DNA of 64,000 nt from Symbiodinium natans (GCA_905221605.1 CAJNDS010002333.1:170001-234000), one strand, 5' to 3'; positions 28,701-37,698 are shown, numbered from the stretch's first letter. Numbers and translations are program-made. The notes: generated by a model not told the origin, from the letters alone.

Positions 28701-29491
28701 AGGGAGCAACGATGATTCAGTCGTGCGCCCCTATAATTGCCGCTTTGGTTGGAACGGGTGAAGAATCGCTGCAAAAAGTGCTGTATACAGATTCGGTTTC
28801 GACGTGCTCAATCATTCAATATCCTGCTGGAAGCTGGAGGACAAGGCACCTGAGAATTCGAGCAGCTGGTGTCAGGTCTCTGGTGGACCGTGGTTACATG
28901 GTGATAGCGCATCTTCGCGGTGAGTATATGATTGCTGACCTGTTGACAAAACTGATGAGTGGACAGGCTTATGCGAAGCAAAAGGCGCTTTGGGGTCTCC
29001 AACTGTTGGTGCAAGGACCTGACTTGAAAAGGGCCTCTCTTGCAATGGCGGTCATGATGGTGGCTGCATCTCTGCAAGGGATGGCAACTGGTGGAGAAGA
29101 AGTGTCAAATGCTGGATTCTTTTGCTCAGGGGAAGGAGTGTGCAGAGTCGCCAATACATCTACGGTTATGGTTCTGGCTCAAGGTATTGAAATGGTTATC
29201 AGCAATGCAGACCTTGTTGCGTATTTGGTGGCAGCGATTATACTCTGGGAACTGGCCTGGTGCCTCTTTCGGCGGCTGTATAAATGGCTGTGGGTCAAGA
29301 AAGTGGTGGTTATTCCTGCGAGTGCCACTTTGTATACAACAGTGGGTGGGAACTGTATGCACGCAAGCAGTGACTGTGATGTTCTGCGATATTCACAGCC
29401 CAGGGCTAAGACGCTTTGTAAGCATTGCCTCAAGGATGGCTGGGTGGTGAATGCTGAGTTCCTTGGTGAGGAACGGGCCGCTGGAACGTAA
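25784..29491 (+). CDS. Integrase tail, dioxygenase-like domain, RT, RNase H, C-terminal membrane module
   Basis: The frame is open from a TTG at 25784 (counted as residue 1), but homology suggests it continues the previous ORF through a +1 shift near 25775-25785. Order: Pro/Glu-rich integrase tail; a dioxygenase-like domain (H321-x-D323, H389, R398); coiled, charged linker; RT (RRRARICACGNF, DISKAFL, YVDD at 789-792); RNase H (YADASF with D925, STAEAELHA, LYTDSVST, RTRHLR, AHLRGEYMIADLLTK). Between TSQLS and SYADASF only a few residues remain where about 50-60 are usual, an apparent in-frame deletion. After RNase H come a hydrophobic segment (ADLVAYLVAAIILWELAW) and a Cys/His motif (GNCMHASSDC...CKHC). 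The stop is TAA at 29489-29491. Confidence 0.9.
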   Translation: MGLNPKALLPFGAQIQVKRRPWELLGPDGTKKGRQWVDRTQPALLLGPCDDLPGGYWVEAQGTAKDPDELVLFPCATIFSNIKEPPELELEGVVEEQEPSPPEHRLKGKKPALRFADEESPPLPPPRDPPVRHRLMAKSPASSLRGHVGSLRLLRKRGESPPLEIFEDDMQGLGELEENSDVEDNVPGDEYWPTCCSPHEDAYLVCKSETAEDGTQLEKEERKAKSMYERSMYDYVDCEELLEGIVYPKRVNRRGGINNWCTSTRALVLGHYTHGGVCGITKETYRRPWLCRYLASFVRHHNPEAKFSALQISCNAPVSLHRDSHNEKHCCNYVCGFGDYKDGQLWVEDEKALEEGAEVVEQFYGKKVLPGKLVDIHWNFMSFFPRKLHGPMPWKGNRVSLTGYTPVFMERLSYKDRCYLLQCKFPLPEPQAEEGEKRKWLKMTLKETSLDDIAAEVDYAVFEAHQWALEEHLSIRRLIAEQECCVLDEFHGSANESNGEKGSETREWLVKAKRTEEQLSKFLVKAAQVQQMVQENTALEAAEEVEFLQTKTIPTQEAMQELEKWRESLSDEVTSLVKELEVVEPTTQEKLDKLAEEPNAPVIEYVPSLVVFTRKQGTGRRRARICACGNFISSTAATEYEGPRSLSRHSLYAPGLDSTTFRCQVRHAAYMVWIIAGLDISKAFLTAPMNRAQREGRLVVVQPPRAAVKLGLCTKEERWIVRKALYGLAESPAAWVEWRDQRLQGMSWVSKDGQAMSFQRSNADPSLFLIMAQEKPEGASKLVGTMGLYVDDFLMAGTMTVLREALEQIRKEWKTSEPEFCGPGCGDGFLKFLGVQIWYRNGSFFLNQEDFVRDLLNRRGCQIDETGKGSNLPMVKETPGEEEEVDIPSLRAAQGAVGEFLWVAIKTRPDLAFCTSQLSVESYADASFAAGENEKSHSGAVVVWGDCPVMWAMQRQSTVALSTAEAELHASIEGATMIQSCAPIIAALVGTGEESLQKVLYTDSVSTCSIIQYPAGSWRTRHLRIRAAGVRSLVDRGYMVIAHLRGEYMIADLLTKLMSGQAYAKQKALWGLQLLVQGPDLKRASLAMAVMMVAASLQGMATGGEEVSNAGFFCSGEGVCRVANTSTVMVLAQGIEMVISNADLVAYLVAAIILWELAWCLFRRLYKWLWVKKVVVIPASATLYTTVGGNCMHASSDCDVLRYSQPRAKTLCKHCLKDGWVVNAEFLGEERAAGT
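26530..27070 (+). other. 2-oxoglutarate/Fe(II)-dioxygenase-like domain in the polyprotein
   Basis: The stretch between integrase and RT shows the double-stranded beta-helix dioxygenase signature: SLHRDSHNEK (H-x-D), then GQLWVED, then LHGPMPWKGNRVSLTGYTP (distal His and a nearby Arg for 2-oxoglutarate). Spacing is D to H 66 residues and H to R 9. TET/JBP, AlkB and prolyl-hydroxylase families share this layout. I cannot tell which one it is from motifs alone. Confidence 0.6.
29070..29488 (+). other. C-terminal transmembrane plus Cys/His module after RNase H
   Basis: After RNase H the frame stays open for about 140 codons. It contains one strong hydrophobic helix followed by basic residues (CLFRRLYKWLWVKK) and then a short Y-x-T-x-x-G-x-x-x-H-x4-C ... 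C-x2-C pattern resembling small zinc-binding modules. Most copia Pol proteins end at RNase H. The function is unknown; it could be a membrane anchor or a zinc finger. Confidence 0.55.
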
Positions 29492-29713
29492 ACTTTTTCA
29501 AGTGCGAGGTGAAGAAATCCTCAATGGTAAGGGATTCGGCCAATGAGCTGAAGGTTCGTCCTGGAAAGACGTAAAACCATGGTGTGCAAATTAATGGCTA
29601 TGGCCCGTCCATCGGACGTTAAACATGAAGATGACCGTTGTCAAAGCGACAATTTTTCGGTCAAAGGTCTGCGCCTCCAGTTTGTGTCCTAGGAAAACCT
29701 AGGACAGGGGGAG
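29492..29713 (+). other. 3' untranslated leader, hairpin and polypurine tract
   Basis: No open frame is kept here. At 29685-29706 a perfect 9-bp stem (TGTCCTAGG/CCTAGGACA) encloses an AAAA loop, directly followed by the purine run ending GGGGGAG at 29713, the expected plus-strand primer next to the LTR. Confidence 0.8.
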
Positions 29714-29918
29714 TGCGGAGCTGCAGTTTGTATTGTGGAGAAGAGTTGGTGTTTAAGGTTAAAGGGTCAATGAACCCGGAATCATCTTGGCTCAAGACTG
29801 GGCCATGCGCCTGGTAGCAAAAAGAAGTTTCGAGTTCTTGGTGTTTGCTGGTTGGTTCAGGGTGAAACCTCTGGCGACTGTTAGGGTTGATTCCCTTCCC
29901 CTTTCGGTTGCCCCCGTA
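29714..29918 (+). repeat. 3' LTR
   Basis: This 205-bp direct repeat of 20180-20384 shows no differences by eye. It follows the polypurine tract directly and is followed by CCCTAAACCC, the continuation of the array that was split. Confidence 0.95.
29776..29796 (+). other. Spliced-leader-like segment in the 3' LTR
   Basis: This is the identical copy of 20242-20262 at the same offset in the 3' LTR. Confidence 0.6.
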
Positions 29919-29923
29919 CCCTA
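29919..29923. repeat. Target-site duplication CCCTA, right copy
   Basis: This is the right-hand partner of 20175-20179. The CCCTAAA array resumes from here to about 30004. Confidence 0.8.
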
Positions 29924-30020
29924 AACCCTAAACCCTAAACCCTAAACCCTAAACCCTAAACCCTAAACCCTAAACCCTAAACCCTAAACCCTAAACCCTA
30001 AACCCCAGAAGAAACCCAAG

Positions 30021-30098
30021 GATCTGAGGGGACTCGGGGATGGTGTTCAATGGTGTGTGAAAAGCGGTGTGGCCCTGGTTTCTACGCGTTTTTCTTCA
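30021..30098 (+). CDS. Candidate exon just downstream of the retrotransposon
   Basis: Acceptor AACCCAAG follows the CCCTAAA array that the element split. The phase-0 frame reads DLRGLGDGVQWCVKSGVALV; another frame is also open, so frame and end are uncertain. Confidence 0.4.
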
Positions 30099-30099
30099 G

Positions 30100-30518
30100 G
30101 CTTTCGATGTCAGGCTCTTTTGTTATAGGGTTTTTCTTAGGGTTTCATAGGGTTTCTTAGGGCTTTCGATATCAGGCTCTAGTTATAGGGTTTCTTAGGG
30201 TTTCTTAAGGGAGGGGGGTTATGCAACCCAAGGTTCCCTCGTCACTGCTCCCTGAGGCTCCCCAAGCTTCCCTAAGCTTCCCTACCTACGTCCCTTGAAC
30301 CCCCCCTCCCTTGAGAAGCCAAATTTCTTCCCCCCTAAAGTGAGACCCCCCCCCCCCTCCCCCCCTACCCTTAGAGTTCTATTACAGTATTAGGGGGGGT
30401 ATTTAGTATTAGGGGGTAGGGGGGGTTGGATATTAGAGGGAGGGGGTTTATACGTAATCACCCCCTTAGAATCCCCCTCCATCCCCTAGACCCTGCACCC
30501 TTAAGAACCCTGTACGGG
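30100..30518. other. Spacer: TTTAGGG-like and G/C-rich repeats
   Basis: Degenerate (GGTTTCTTA) units, an inverted pair around 30208/30297 (GGGAGGGGGG and CCCCCCCTCCC), and TTAGGGGGG runs. No exon supported. Confidence 0.6.
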
Positions 30519-30598
30519 GTTTAGGGTTTAGGGTTTAGGGTTTAGGGTTTAGGGTTTAGGGTTTAGGGTTTAGGGTTTAGGGTTTAGGGTTTAGGGTC
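30519..30598 (+). repeat. (TTTAGGG)n array
   Basis: About 11 units. Preceded at 30330-30470 by a G/C-rich inverted region (TATTAGGGGG) that is related to 62560-62620. Confidence 0.95.
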
Positions 30599-30627
30599 TA
30601 GGGGTTTAACGTAACATAGGGCTTAAG

Positions 30628-30720
30628 ATGGATGCTGCCTGTTGTCGCGAGGTTGCATTGTCGCCCCACCGTGCAGTTCGGGGCATGGCCCTCGGACGGT
30701 TCTTAAGCCCCGCACCATGA
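30628..30720 (+). CDS. Small ORF or exon
   Basis: ATG 30628 to TGA 30718-30720 reads MDAACCREVALSPHRAVRGM. A short inverted pair (GGGCTTAAG/CTTAAGCCC) brackets it. It could be an exon or chance. Confidence 0.3.
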   Translation: MDAACCREVALSPHRAVRGMALGRFLSPAP

Positions 30721-31567
30721 ACCCTACACCCTGAATCCTAAACTCAAACCCTAAACCCTAAACCCTAAACCCTAAACCCTAAACCCTAAACCCTAAACCC
30801 TAAACCCTAAACCCTAAACCCTAAACCCTAATCCTTAAACCCTGAACCCTGAACCCTAAACCCCAACCAGCCTAAAGCCTAGAGACAGACGCTGCTGTCA
30901 ATTTCTTTGCGCAATAGTCCATGCAGGAACGAGGGGCTGACGCCGGGTACTCCTGGGCGCGCACATGCCTTCCCAATACACCCGCTGATAGCTACAGAAG
31001 ACATTGTGTACTCTGTAGTTGAGGAGTATGTTACGAGTAAAATACCTGCAAGTGTGTATATGGAGGAGTCTGAGTATGAAGGTGACAGTTCAGGAATATA
31101 CCTTAAGTTGTTGCAGAGGATTCTTAATATCAGTGATGTAGTTAAGGAGTTTACCAAAACTGTTACACAAGGAATCCGAATACAAGCTATACATGAGGGT
31201 TTATGCCTCGATTTAGCAGGGGGTGCAATACCCCTTCACTAAGGTACATACTTGAGGATGCCTACATGGTCGGTTCTCTACATTATGGTCCCTTTTCCGG
31301 GTACCCTATATAAGAGGGCCGCCGAAGAATAAGGCCCCCAAAAGGGGAGCCATATTTTTTTTGCCAAACCGTATAGGTCCCTAAACCCTAAAGCCTAAAC
31401 CCGAAACCCTAAACCCTAAACCCCAAACCCTAAATAAACCCTAAACCCTAAACCCTAAACCCTAAACCCTAAACCCTAAACCCTAAACCCTAAACCCTAA
31501 ACCCTAATCCCTAAACCCTAAACCCTAAACTCCAAACCCCAAAACCCTAAACCCTACACCCTTCAAG

Positions 31568-31681
31568 GTCTACGCATCAATTAAGGGGTTCTTTGTTGGC
31601 ATGAGGCCGCCGCTGCCTGCCAAAACCACCGTGCGCCTGGAGCCGCTTGAGGCCCGCGCAGCCGAGGCCGAGGGCCCCAGG
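31568..31681 (+). CDS. Gene D candidate exon
   Basis: Acceptor CTTCAAG, donor AGG|GTCCAG, phase 0/0, 38 codons: VYASIKGFFVGMRPPLPAKT then VRLEPLEARAAEAEG. Flanked left by CCCTAAA and right by TTTAGGG arrays. Confidence 0.6.
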
Positions 31682-32454
31682 GTCCAGGGTCCAGGGTTTA
31701 GGGTTTAGGGTATCAGGGTATTAGGGTATTAGGGTATTAGGGTATTAGGGTATGAGGGTATTAGGGTTTAGGGTTTAGGGTTTAGGGTGCACAAGCCGAA
31801 GTTCTTGCAGCTTTTGCCGTTGCCGCTGTTGTGTGTTGGTTTCTTGGCTGGTTGGTTGATACAGGCAGCTCCATGCGTTGTTACTTCAGGGCACGGCGTC
31901 CTGGACCCGAAAGTTGTTGGTTAAGGTTTGGAGTGTTTTTGTTCGTAAAGGTCAAAAGAGCTGCGCCGCGTCCACCGCCTGAAGACGGATGCCTCACATA
32001 TGTCACATACCCATATCCATATTACATATTATGGAAAGTATTATATAATGCACTATACGAATATGAAACAATTCTCGAACTCAATGCATATAGTATATTT
32101 CGTTTTCCATATTTTAAAGCACATGTATATGAAAATGTACATAAATAAACAAATAATTAAACATAGACATACATACATATATATATATACATATGTATAT
32201 GCATATACATATGCAACATTATGAGGTTTACCTTTGCAATGGTGTGGCGGGGCCATGTAGTTTTCATCTGAAGATCCTTGCGATGGCTGCAGGAAAGGGC
32301 CCAATACCTCTCCTAGGTGCATGGGTAGCGATAGCTGGCGTTGTAATCGGTTTTGTGGTAACTGGTCATTTCCGTAAGTTAGGGTTCTTATCGCGATACT
32401 TCAATCCACCCATGAACCTCATGTCGCACTAAACCCTAAACCCTCAGCCCTACA

Positions 32455-32615
32455 CCCTAACGCCTAACGCCTAAAGCCTAAAGCCTAAGGCCTAAAGCCT
32501 AAAGCCTAAAGCCTAAAGCCTAAAGGCTAAAGGCTAAAGGCTAAAGCCTAAAGCCTAAAGCCTAAAAGCCTAAAGCCTAAAGCCCAAAGCCTAAATCCTA
32601 AAGCCTAAAGCCTAA
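32455..32615 (-). repeat. (GCCTAAA)n heptamer array
   Basis: About 22 units of the variant CCTAAAG, with a few GGCTAAA units. Confidence 0.95.
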
Positions 32616-32650
32616 AACCCCAGACCCTAAACCCCAAACCCTAACCCCAG

Positions 32651-32710
32651 GCCTTAAGACAGCGCTGGCGCTGCACCGCTCCCGGGCCTGCGGTGCCGCC
32701 ACTGGGATTT
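32651..32710 (+). CDS. Gene D candidate exon
   Basis: Acceptor ACCCCAG, 2 nt in / 1 nt out, donor T|GTTGAA. The peptide is LKTALALHRSRACGAATG. Confidence 0.5.
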
Positions 32711-33001
32711 GTTGAAAACGATTCCCTATTTCATAGACTTGATTCCTACAAATACCCGTTTGAGGTTTAGGGTTTGGGGTTTAGGGTTAGGGTTTAGGGT
32801 TTAGGATTTGGAGTTTAGGGCGCCCATAGGCAAGCAACATTACACGAGTCACACTAGGTAGGATCAATGTTATTGGTATCCCCAAAATCAGACCCTGTAC
32901 AGATACGCATAAGATAAGGCTCTCACTCTCACCCCAGATTGAAAAGGAACCCTGGCCCTGAGCCCCAAAACGAACCCTACGTCGCACGAGAACACCCGAA
33001 G

Positions 33002-33073
33002 CGGCGGCTGCAACTTAGGCTTTGGTTGCGCCTGGCCGCGGAACTACCCGCCGCCAACAGGCACAAGAGTGCG
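33002..33073 (+). CDS. Gene D candidate exon
   Basis: Acceptor ACCCGAAG, donor GCG|GTTTAGGG, phase 0/0, 24 codons: RRLQLRLWLRLAAELPAANR. Leu/Arg-rich. Confidence 0.6.
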
Positions 33074-33289
33074 GTTTAGGGTTTAGGGTTTAGGGTTTAG
33101 GGTTTAGGGTTTAGGGTTTTGTTTATTGTTTAGGGTTTAGGGTTTAGGGTTAGGGTTTAGGGTTTAGGGTTTCGGCTCAGGTATTAGGGTCTGTAGGCTT
33201 TAGGGTGAATAGCAGGGTAGGGTTGGGTGGAACTGGGTGGACTGGTTGGGCACGGCATTTACTTGCCACACAGCTGGGGTGCAGCAGCG

Positions 33290-33975
33290 GAGAGGTAGTG
33301 GTAGCAGCAACAAAGTACGACTAGTAGATGTATTGTTGTAGCAAAATAGTAGAAGCGCATACGTAATATAGTACTACACGCATTCACAGAAATGAGACTA
33401 ATGAAAGTGATAAGAGTAGTAACCGCAATCATGCTGTTCATAGCATGTTTAGCGAAAGTCATCATGTAAGAATAGTCGAAGAAGGAGCTTCGTGCTTGTA
33501 GTGCAGAGCAATTTCAAGGAGAGTACTAGCAAAGAGTAGTAAAAGAAGGACTCGTGAGAATACTAGGAATAGTATGAATAGAAAGGATCGTACGAATAAT
33601 AAGCACGGTAAGAATAGTAAGGGTAGTGAGAAGAACAATAGTATTCGTTTTTTCATACTGATAACTGGTTCATTTGTACAGACAGTCATAAGAGTAATAT
33701 CAGCAATATTCGGAGCATCGTAAGAATTGCAAATATATTACCAATAGAAAATACCAGATTTTGGAGCAACACTCGTACAAATAGAAGTAATAGCAATAAC
33801 AGTAATTTCAAAGATTCTACAAGACAGAATAAAGAGTAGCAATAGTAGAAAAGGTAGTAAATCATAGTAGTATTAGTAGCAATAGTAGTACGTACGAGTA
33901 GCAATAATAGTAGTACTAGTCGGAATAGAAGAAATAGTCGTAAGAGAAGTAATAGTAGTAATAGTAGCGCTACGG
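33290..33975. repeat. Degenerate (AGT/AAT)-triplet region
   Basis: About 680 bp dominated by AGTAG, AATAG and AGCA triplets with 3-bp periodicity but no conserved frame. The Leu/Ser-rich minus-strand ORFs here are artefacts. A complementary-looking tract lies at 34860-35085. Confidence 0.7.
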
Positions 33976-34075
33976 ATGTTATTTCTAACGCCAGCTAGTT
34001 CATGAGCTGTTGGTTTATCATTCTTGTTCCTTTTTGTTAGATACTATGAATTTCGGAATCTCCGATTTTTTGCAG

Positions 34076-34145
34076 GCAACTTCCTGCAGATCTCACCACC
34101 CTGGTTGACCAAATGCCGCTCAGAGCAGTTGGATGCTGGTTTTCA
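34076..34145 (+). CDS. Gene D candidate exon
   Basis: Strong acceptor CCGATTTTTTGCAG, donor CA|GTTTAAGG, 2 nt in / 2 nt out. The peptide NFLQISPPWLTKCRSEQLDA. Confidence 0.6.
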
Positions 34146-34367
34146 GTTTAAGGATCCGCGCCGAACCCCTACACACCAAAAAGTCCTCAAACCCGAAAGC
34201 CTTAACCCCAAAACCCTGCGCATCTATAATATATATTTATACACATATAACATGTATATATATATATATATATGTATGTATGTAAATGTATATTGTACAT
34301 GCCCCAACCCTAAGCCCGTAGCCCTGAATCTAATGAACCCTAAGCCCCAACCCCAAGCCCGCCCAAG

Positions 34368-34404
34368 ATGTTGGTTTGGGCATGGCCAGTCCGAGTTGCT
34401 CTAA
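34368..34404 (+). CDS. Possible terminal exon of gene D
   Basis: Acceptor GCCCAAG, 1 nt in (fits 34145), CWFGHGQSELL then TAA at 34402-34404. Confidence 0.45.
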
Positions 34405-35605
34405 GTCGCTTGTTAGAGGTTTTGGGGTTTAGATTTTTTTGGCTTTGGGTTTGGGGTTTTGGGTTTAAGGGTTTCGTGTTTTTTTATGAAAGGGTTTAGG
34501 TCTTAGGTCTCAGGGCTTAGGGCTTAGGGCTTAGGGTTCGCTTTCGCATGCTTTCAATGTATCAGGGCTTGTCATGATCTGAGATCCAGACGACTTTCCC
34601 GGATAGTGCTACACCATGACTGCTACAGGCCTTGAGTGCAAAACGCTCAGCATCAGTATTTATCAATACCTTGATTTTTGCTATCATTCTTCCGCGTTGC
34701 TGGCCCCATCAACACCATCTCCGCACCCTATACCCTGACCCTGTGAGCCCCTAAACCCCGAACCTTGAAATGCCCTGATGGGCCTAAAGGGCTGTCAGGG
34801 ATGCTTTCAAGGTTGAGGGTTGAGGATTTGCTTTGAGGGGTTGTCATTCTCACAGTTTGTTTTTGCTAGTGTTACGGTTACGGTTGGTACGGTTACTACG
34901 ATTATTACGGTTCTCAGAAGAATTGCGATCATTATTGTTGCTACTGTTACTTGTCTCTACTAGTATCGGAATTTTTCTTAACTTCTAGTATTACTTGTTC
35001 TTGATGTATTACGCGCATGTCTAATGTTTCTGGAACTAGTATTGCTAACATTCTTGTTAGTTCCATCATTATTCTTACTATTAGGCAGGGGTGATGGATA
35101 GCTTGTTGCCTGCTCTGTGGCTAGGCTTGGCGATTGTTTTGAACCACGGTGGGGTGTGGTTGCACAGGGCTATGTGTGCGCTTTCATAGTTCCAGAACGA
35201 GTTGTGTGCGGTTAGTGTGATGTCAGCGTAGTGAACTTGTAAACCCTAAGCTCCTTGAGCCCTGAACCTCAAACCTTAACCCCCGTGAGCCCTGAGCCCT
35301 AAACCCTGAACCCTAAACCTGAAACCCTAAATCCTAAACCCTAACCCTAAACCCTAAACCCTAAACCCTAAACCCTAAACCCTAAACCCTAAACCCTAAA
35401 CCCTAAACCCTAAAAACCCTAAACCCTAAATAAACCCTAATTGAATGGCTGGCTTGGCTTTGGCTGGCTCCGGTTCGGTTCCGTGATGAGTAGTGTTTGG
35501 GTGGCCTCGGGGTGGGCATGTCTTCATACTATTGCGTTCAGCTGACCAATGCTACACCCTAAACCCTAAGCCCTAAACCCTAAACCCTAAACCACCAAGC
35601 CCAAG

Positions 35606-35696
35606 GGTCTCTGCAGTGGAGAAGGAGCTGGGTTCGGAGACGGTGCTTGAAGCCCTGAGCCGCCTGGAAGGAACGCGCTCTCAAGCCCCTGCTTAG
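35606..35696 (+). CDS. Candidate (terminal?) exon, acidic helix-like
   Basis: Acceptor CCCAAG, 1 nt in. VSAVEKELGSETVLEALSRL then EGTRSQAPA and TAG 35694-35696. A GC donor (CCT|GCTTAG) would make it internal instead. Confidence 0.55.
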
Positions 35697-36222
35697 GGGT
35701 TTTAGGGGTTTAGGGGTTTGGGGGTTTAGGGGTTTAGGGGTTTAGCGGTTTGGGGGTTTAGGGGTTTAGGGGTTTAGGGGTTTGGTTAGGGGTTCAGGGT
35801 TTTAGGGTTTTAGGGTTTTAGGGTTTTAGGGTTTCAGGGTTTCAGGGTTTTAGGGTTTTAGGGTTTTAGGGTTTAGGGTTTTAGGGTTTTAGGGTTTTAG
35901 GGTTTTAGGGTTTTAGGGTTTTAGGGCTTTAGGGCTTTAGGGTTTTTAGGGTCTGGGGTTTAGGGTTTAGGGGTTTATAGGGGGTTTAGGGGTTAGGGTT
36001 TCGAGGGTGTTTGGGGTTTAGGGCTTTAGGGGCTAAGGTGTTTAAGGTTTGGCCCTCGTAGCCGGTTCTGAAGTATGCCGAAACCCCTGAGCCCTACCCC
36101 CTAAACCCTAAACCCTAAACCTAAACCCTAAACCCTAAACCCTAAACCCTAACCCTAAACCCTAAACCCCAAACCCCTGAGCCCTGCTAAGCCCTAAGCC
36201 CACTCCAATCGAAAGAGCTAAG

Positions 36223-36278
36223 GCGCCGTGTCCTGCAGTCGCGCGGGCCTGCACCGCGAGGACGCAGGGCAGAGCAGG
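36223..36278 (+). CDS. Candidate exon
   Basis: Acceptor GCTAAG, 2 nt in / 0 out, AVSCSRAGLHREDAGQSR, donor GTTTAGGG. Confidence 0.45.
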
Positions 36279-36707
36279 GTTTAGGGTTAAGGGTTAAGGG
36301 TTCAGGGTTTAGGGTTTAGGGTTTAGGGTTTAGGTTGGGTTGGGGAGGTGAAGATGGTATCGGCGGAATAGCCTGCGTGGGGAAAGATCTTCGAAAGCCC
36401 TAAGCCCTAAACCATGAACCCTAATGCCTACAGATTGCTACAGGGAGTTGGAGTGCCACCTTGTTGCTCAGAGTGCTTGTTGCTCACGTTTGCTTGCTCT
36501 TGAGGTTTAGGTTTTCAGATGTAGCAGAAAGAGCCACGCCACGCGACTATGTACTTTGACACTGTGGAGTGCCCCGTTCATGAAAGCCCCTATCAAGCTC
36601 TACCCTGCACTCAAGGCAAAACCCCAAACCCTCCCCCTAAGCCCCTATTCCCGAAACCCCCATAGGCGGAGCCAACACCCCTTAATTAAGCAACACCATA
36701 GTTTACA

Positions 36708-36764
36708 TAGGGATCCAGAATTCATATTAAGGTATATGCCTTACATATGAATTCAGGATCCCTA
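36708..36764. repeat. 57-bp palindrome TAGGGATCC...GGATCCCTA
   Basis: Arms of about 25 bp (TAGGGATCCAGAATTCATAT and its near mirror). The right end merges into a CCCTAAA array. Confidence 0.65.
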
Positions 36765-36931
36765 AACCCTAAACCCTAAACCCTAAACGCTAAACCCTAA
36801 ACCCTAAACTCTAAACCCTAAACCCTAAACCCTAAACCCTAAACCCTAAACCCTAAACCCTAAAACCCTAAAGGGCCTCGGTTTCTTTGGGGCCCTGTAA
36901 GCCCTAAGAGCCTAAGCCCACTGCCGCGCCC

Positions 36932-36974
36932 ATGGATGCCTTTCGACGGCTGTGGTCGGCGCTGTGCCGCCCAG
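36932..36974 (+). CDS. Gene E possible first exon
   Basis: ATG 36932 reads MDAFRRLWSALCRP and ends G|GTTGGT, 1 nt out. An AG (CCTAAG) 16 bp upstream could be a leader acceptor. Family unknown. Confidence 0.5.
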
Positions 36975-37675
36975 GTTGGTGCCCTTCGGGGGCTTTGAGG
37001 TTTAGGGTTTAGGGTTTAGGGTTTAGGGTTTAGGATTTAGGGTTTAGGGTTTAGGGTTTAGGGTTCAACAGGTTTAGGGTTTGGGGTTCTGTCCTCCAGC
37101 CTTTCTCCTTCGGATGGTTTTAAGTCCGCTCTCCTAAACCCTAGGTTTAGGGTTTAGGGCTTAGGGTTTAGGGTTTATGAAGAATTGGTTACCGCATTCA
37201 GGTAGCAAAAGCTTGGCTAGGTGCAACCTTTTCAGTATGATACTTGGCCGAGGAAAAAAAGGGGCTTTGGCGGTGAGAATGAAGTCGCAGCACGCAAACA
37301 TGCAAGAACTTGCTGCCATAGTCACCCTCAGTGCAGTTTGCGTCCACGCTTAGCCAGCGCAAGCCCAAAAACCCTGAACCGTAAACTCAGACTCCAAACC
37401 CGCAGGAGTGCAAGCACGTTTGCTTGGAACCTCCCCAACCAGAAGTAAACTTAAGAAACAAGCGCGCGCCTTTTTTCTTGTTGAGGAGCGCTGTCACGCG
37501 TGGTGCTTGTGCCACTTTTCACGTGCGCTTTCCCAGGGCCGGCTATTGACAACGTGGCCTATAGTTTGTAACCACAGTTCTTCAGCTGACACTGCGCATC
37601 ATTGAGCCTATTTTTAAACTTTGCTTTTAACATGTGACTGTGATAAGCTTTTGTGAGGGGGGGGTACCTCGGAAG

Positions 37676-37698
37676 CGGCTGGGGCCGCCGAAAATGCA
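37676..37698 (+). CDS. Gene E microexon
   Basis: 23 nt, acceptor CGGAAG, donor GTTTAGGG, 2 nt in (fits 36974) / 0 out: AGAAENA. Confidence 0.35.

Larger units (their letters stand above)
20180..29918 (+). mobile_element. Ty1/copia-like LTR retrotransposon, 9.74 kb, full length
   Basis: Two direct 205-bp repeats bound a plus-strand coding block with Gag zinc fingers, aspartic protease, integrase, RT and RNase H. Integrase lies before RT, the Pseudoviridae (copia) order. A primer-binding site abuts the 5' LTR and a polypurine tract abuts the 3' LTR. The LTR copies look identical base for base, which implies a recent insertion. It interrupts a CCCTAAA array, and removing the element plus one copy of the 5-bp duplication CCCTA restores the array exactly in register. 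LTR ends are TG...TA rather than TG...CA. Extra domains (methyltransferase-like, dioxygenase-like, C-terminal membrane segment) explain the length, about twice that of a typical copia element. Orientation matches the flanking exons, so it probably sits in an intron. Two frameshifts and two damaged domains suggest this copy depends on helpers. Confidence 0.95.

Noticed and set aside
20387-29440. Many minus-strand ORFs inside the retrotransposon
   Set aside because: They are shadows of the plus-strand coding frames and lack any domain signature.
30907-31242. 111-codon ORF as a gene
   Set aside because: It starts at TTG, has no domain, and lacks clear splice or leader signals; it may be part of a dispersed repeat.
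32000-32224. Tyr/Ile-rich ORFs over 31980-32220
   Set aside because: AT-rich (TATA)n sequence; codon content is that of the repeat.
33259-33904. Leu/Phe-rich minus-strand ORFs resembling membrane proteins
   Set aside because: They come from the degenerate AGT/AAT triplet tract.
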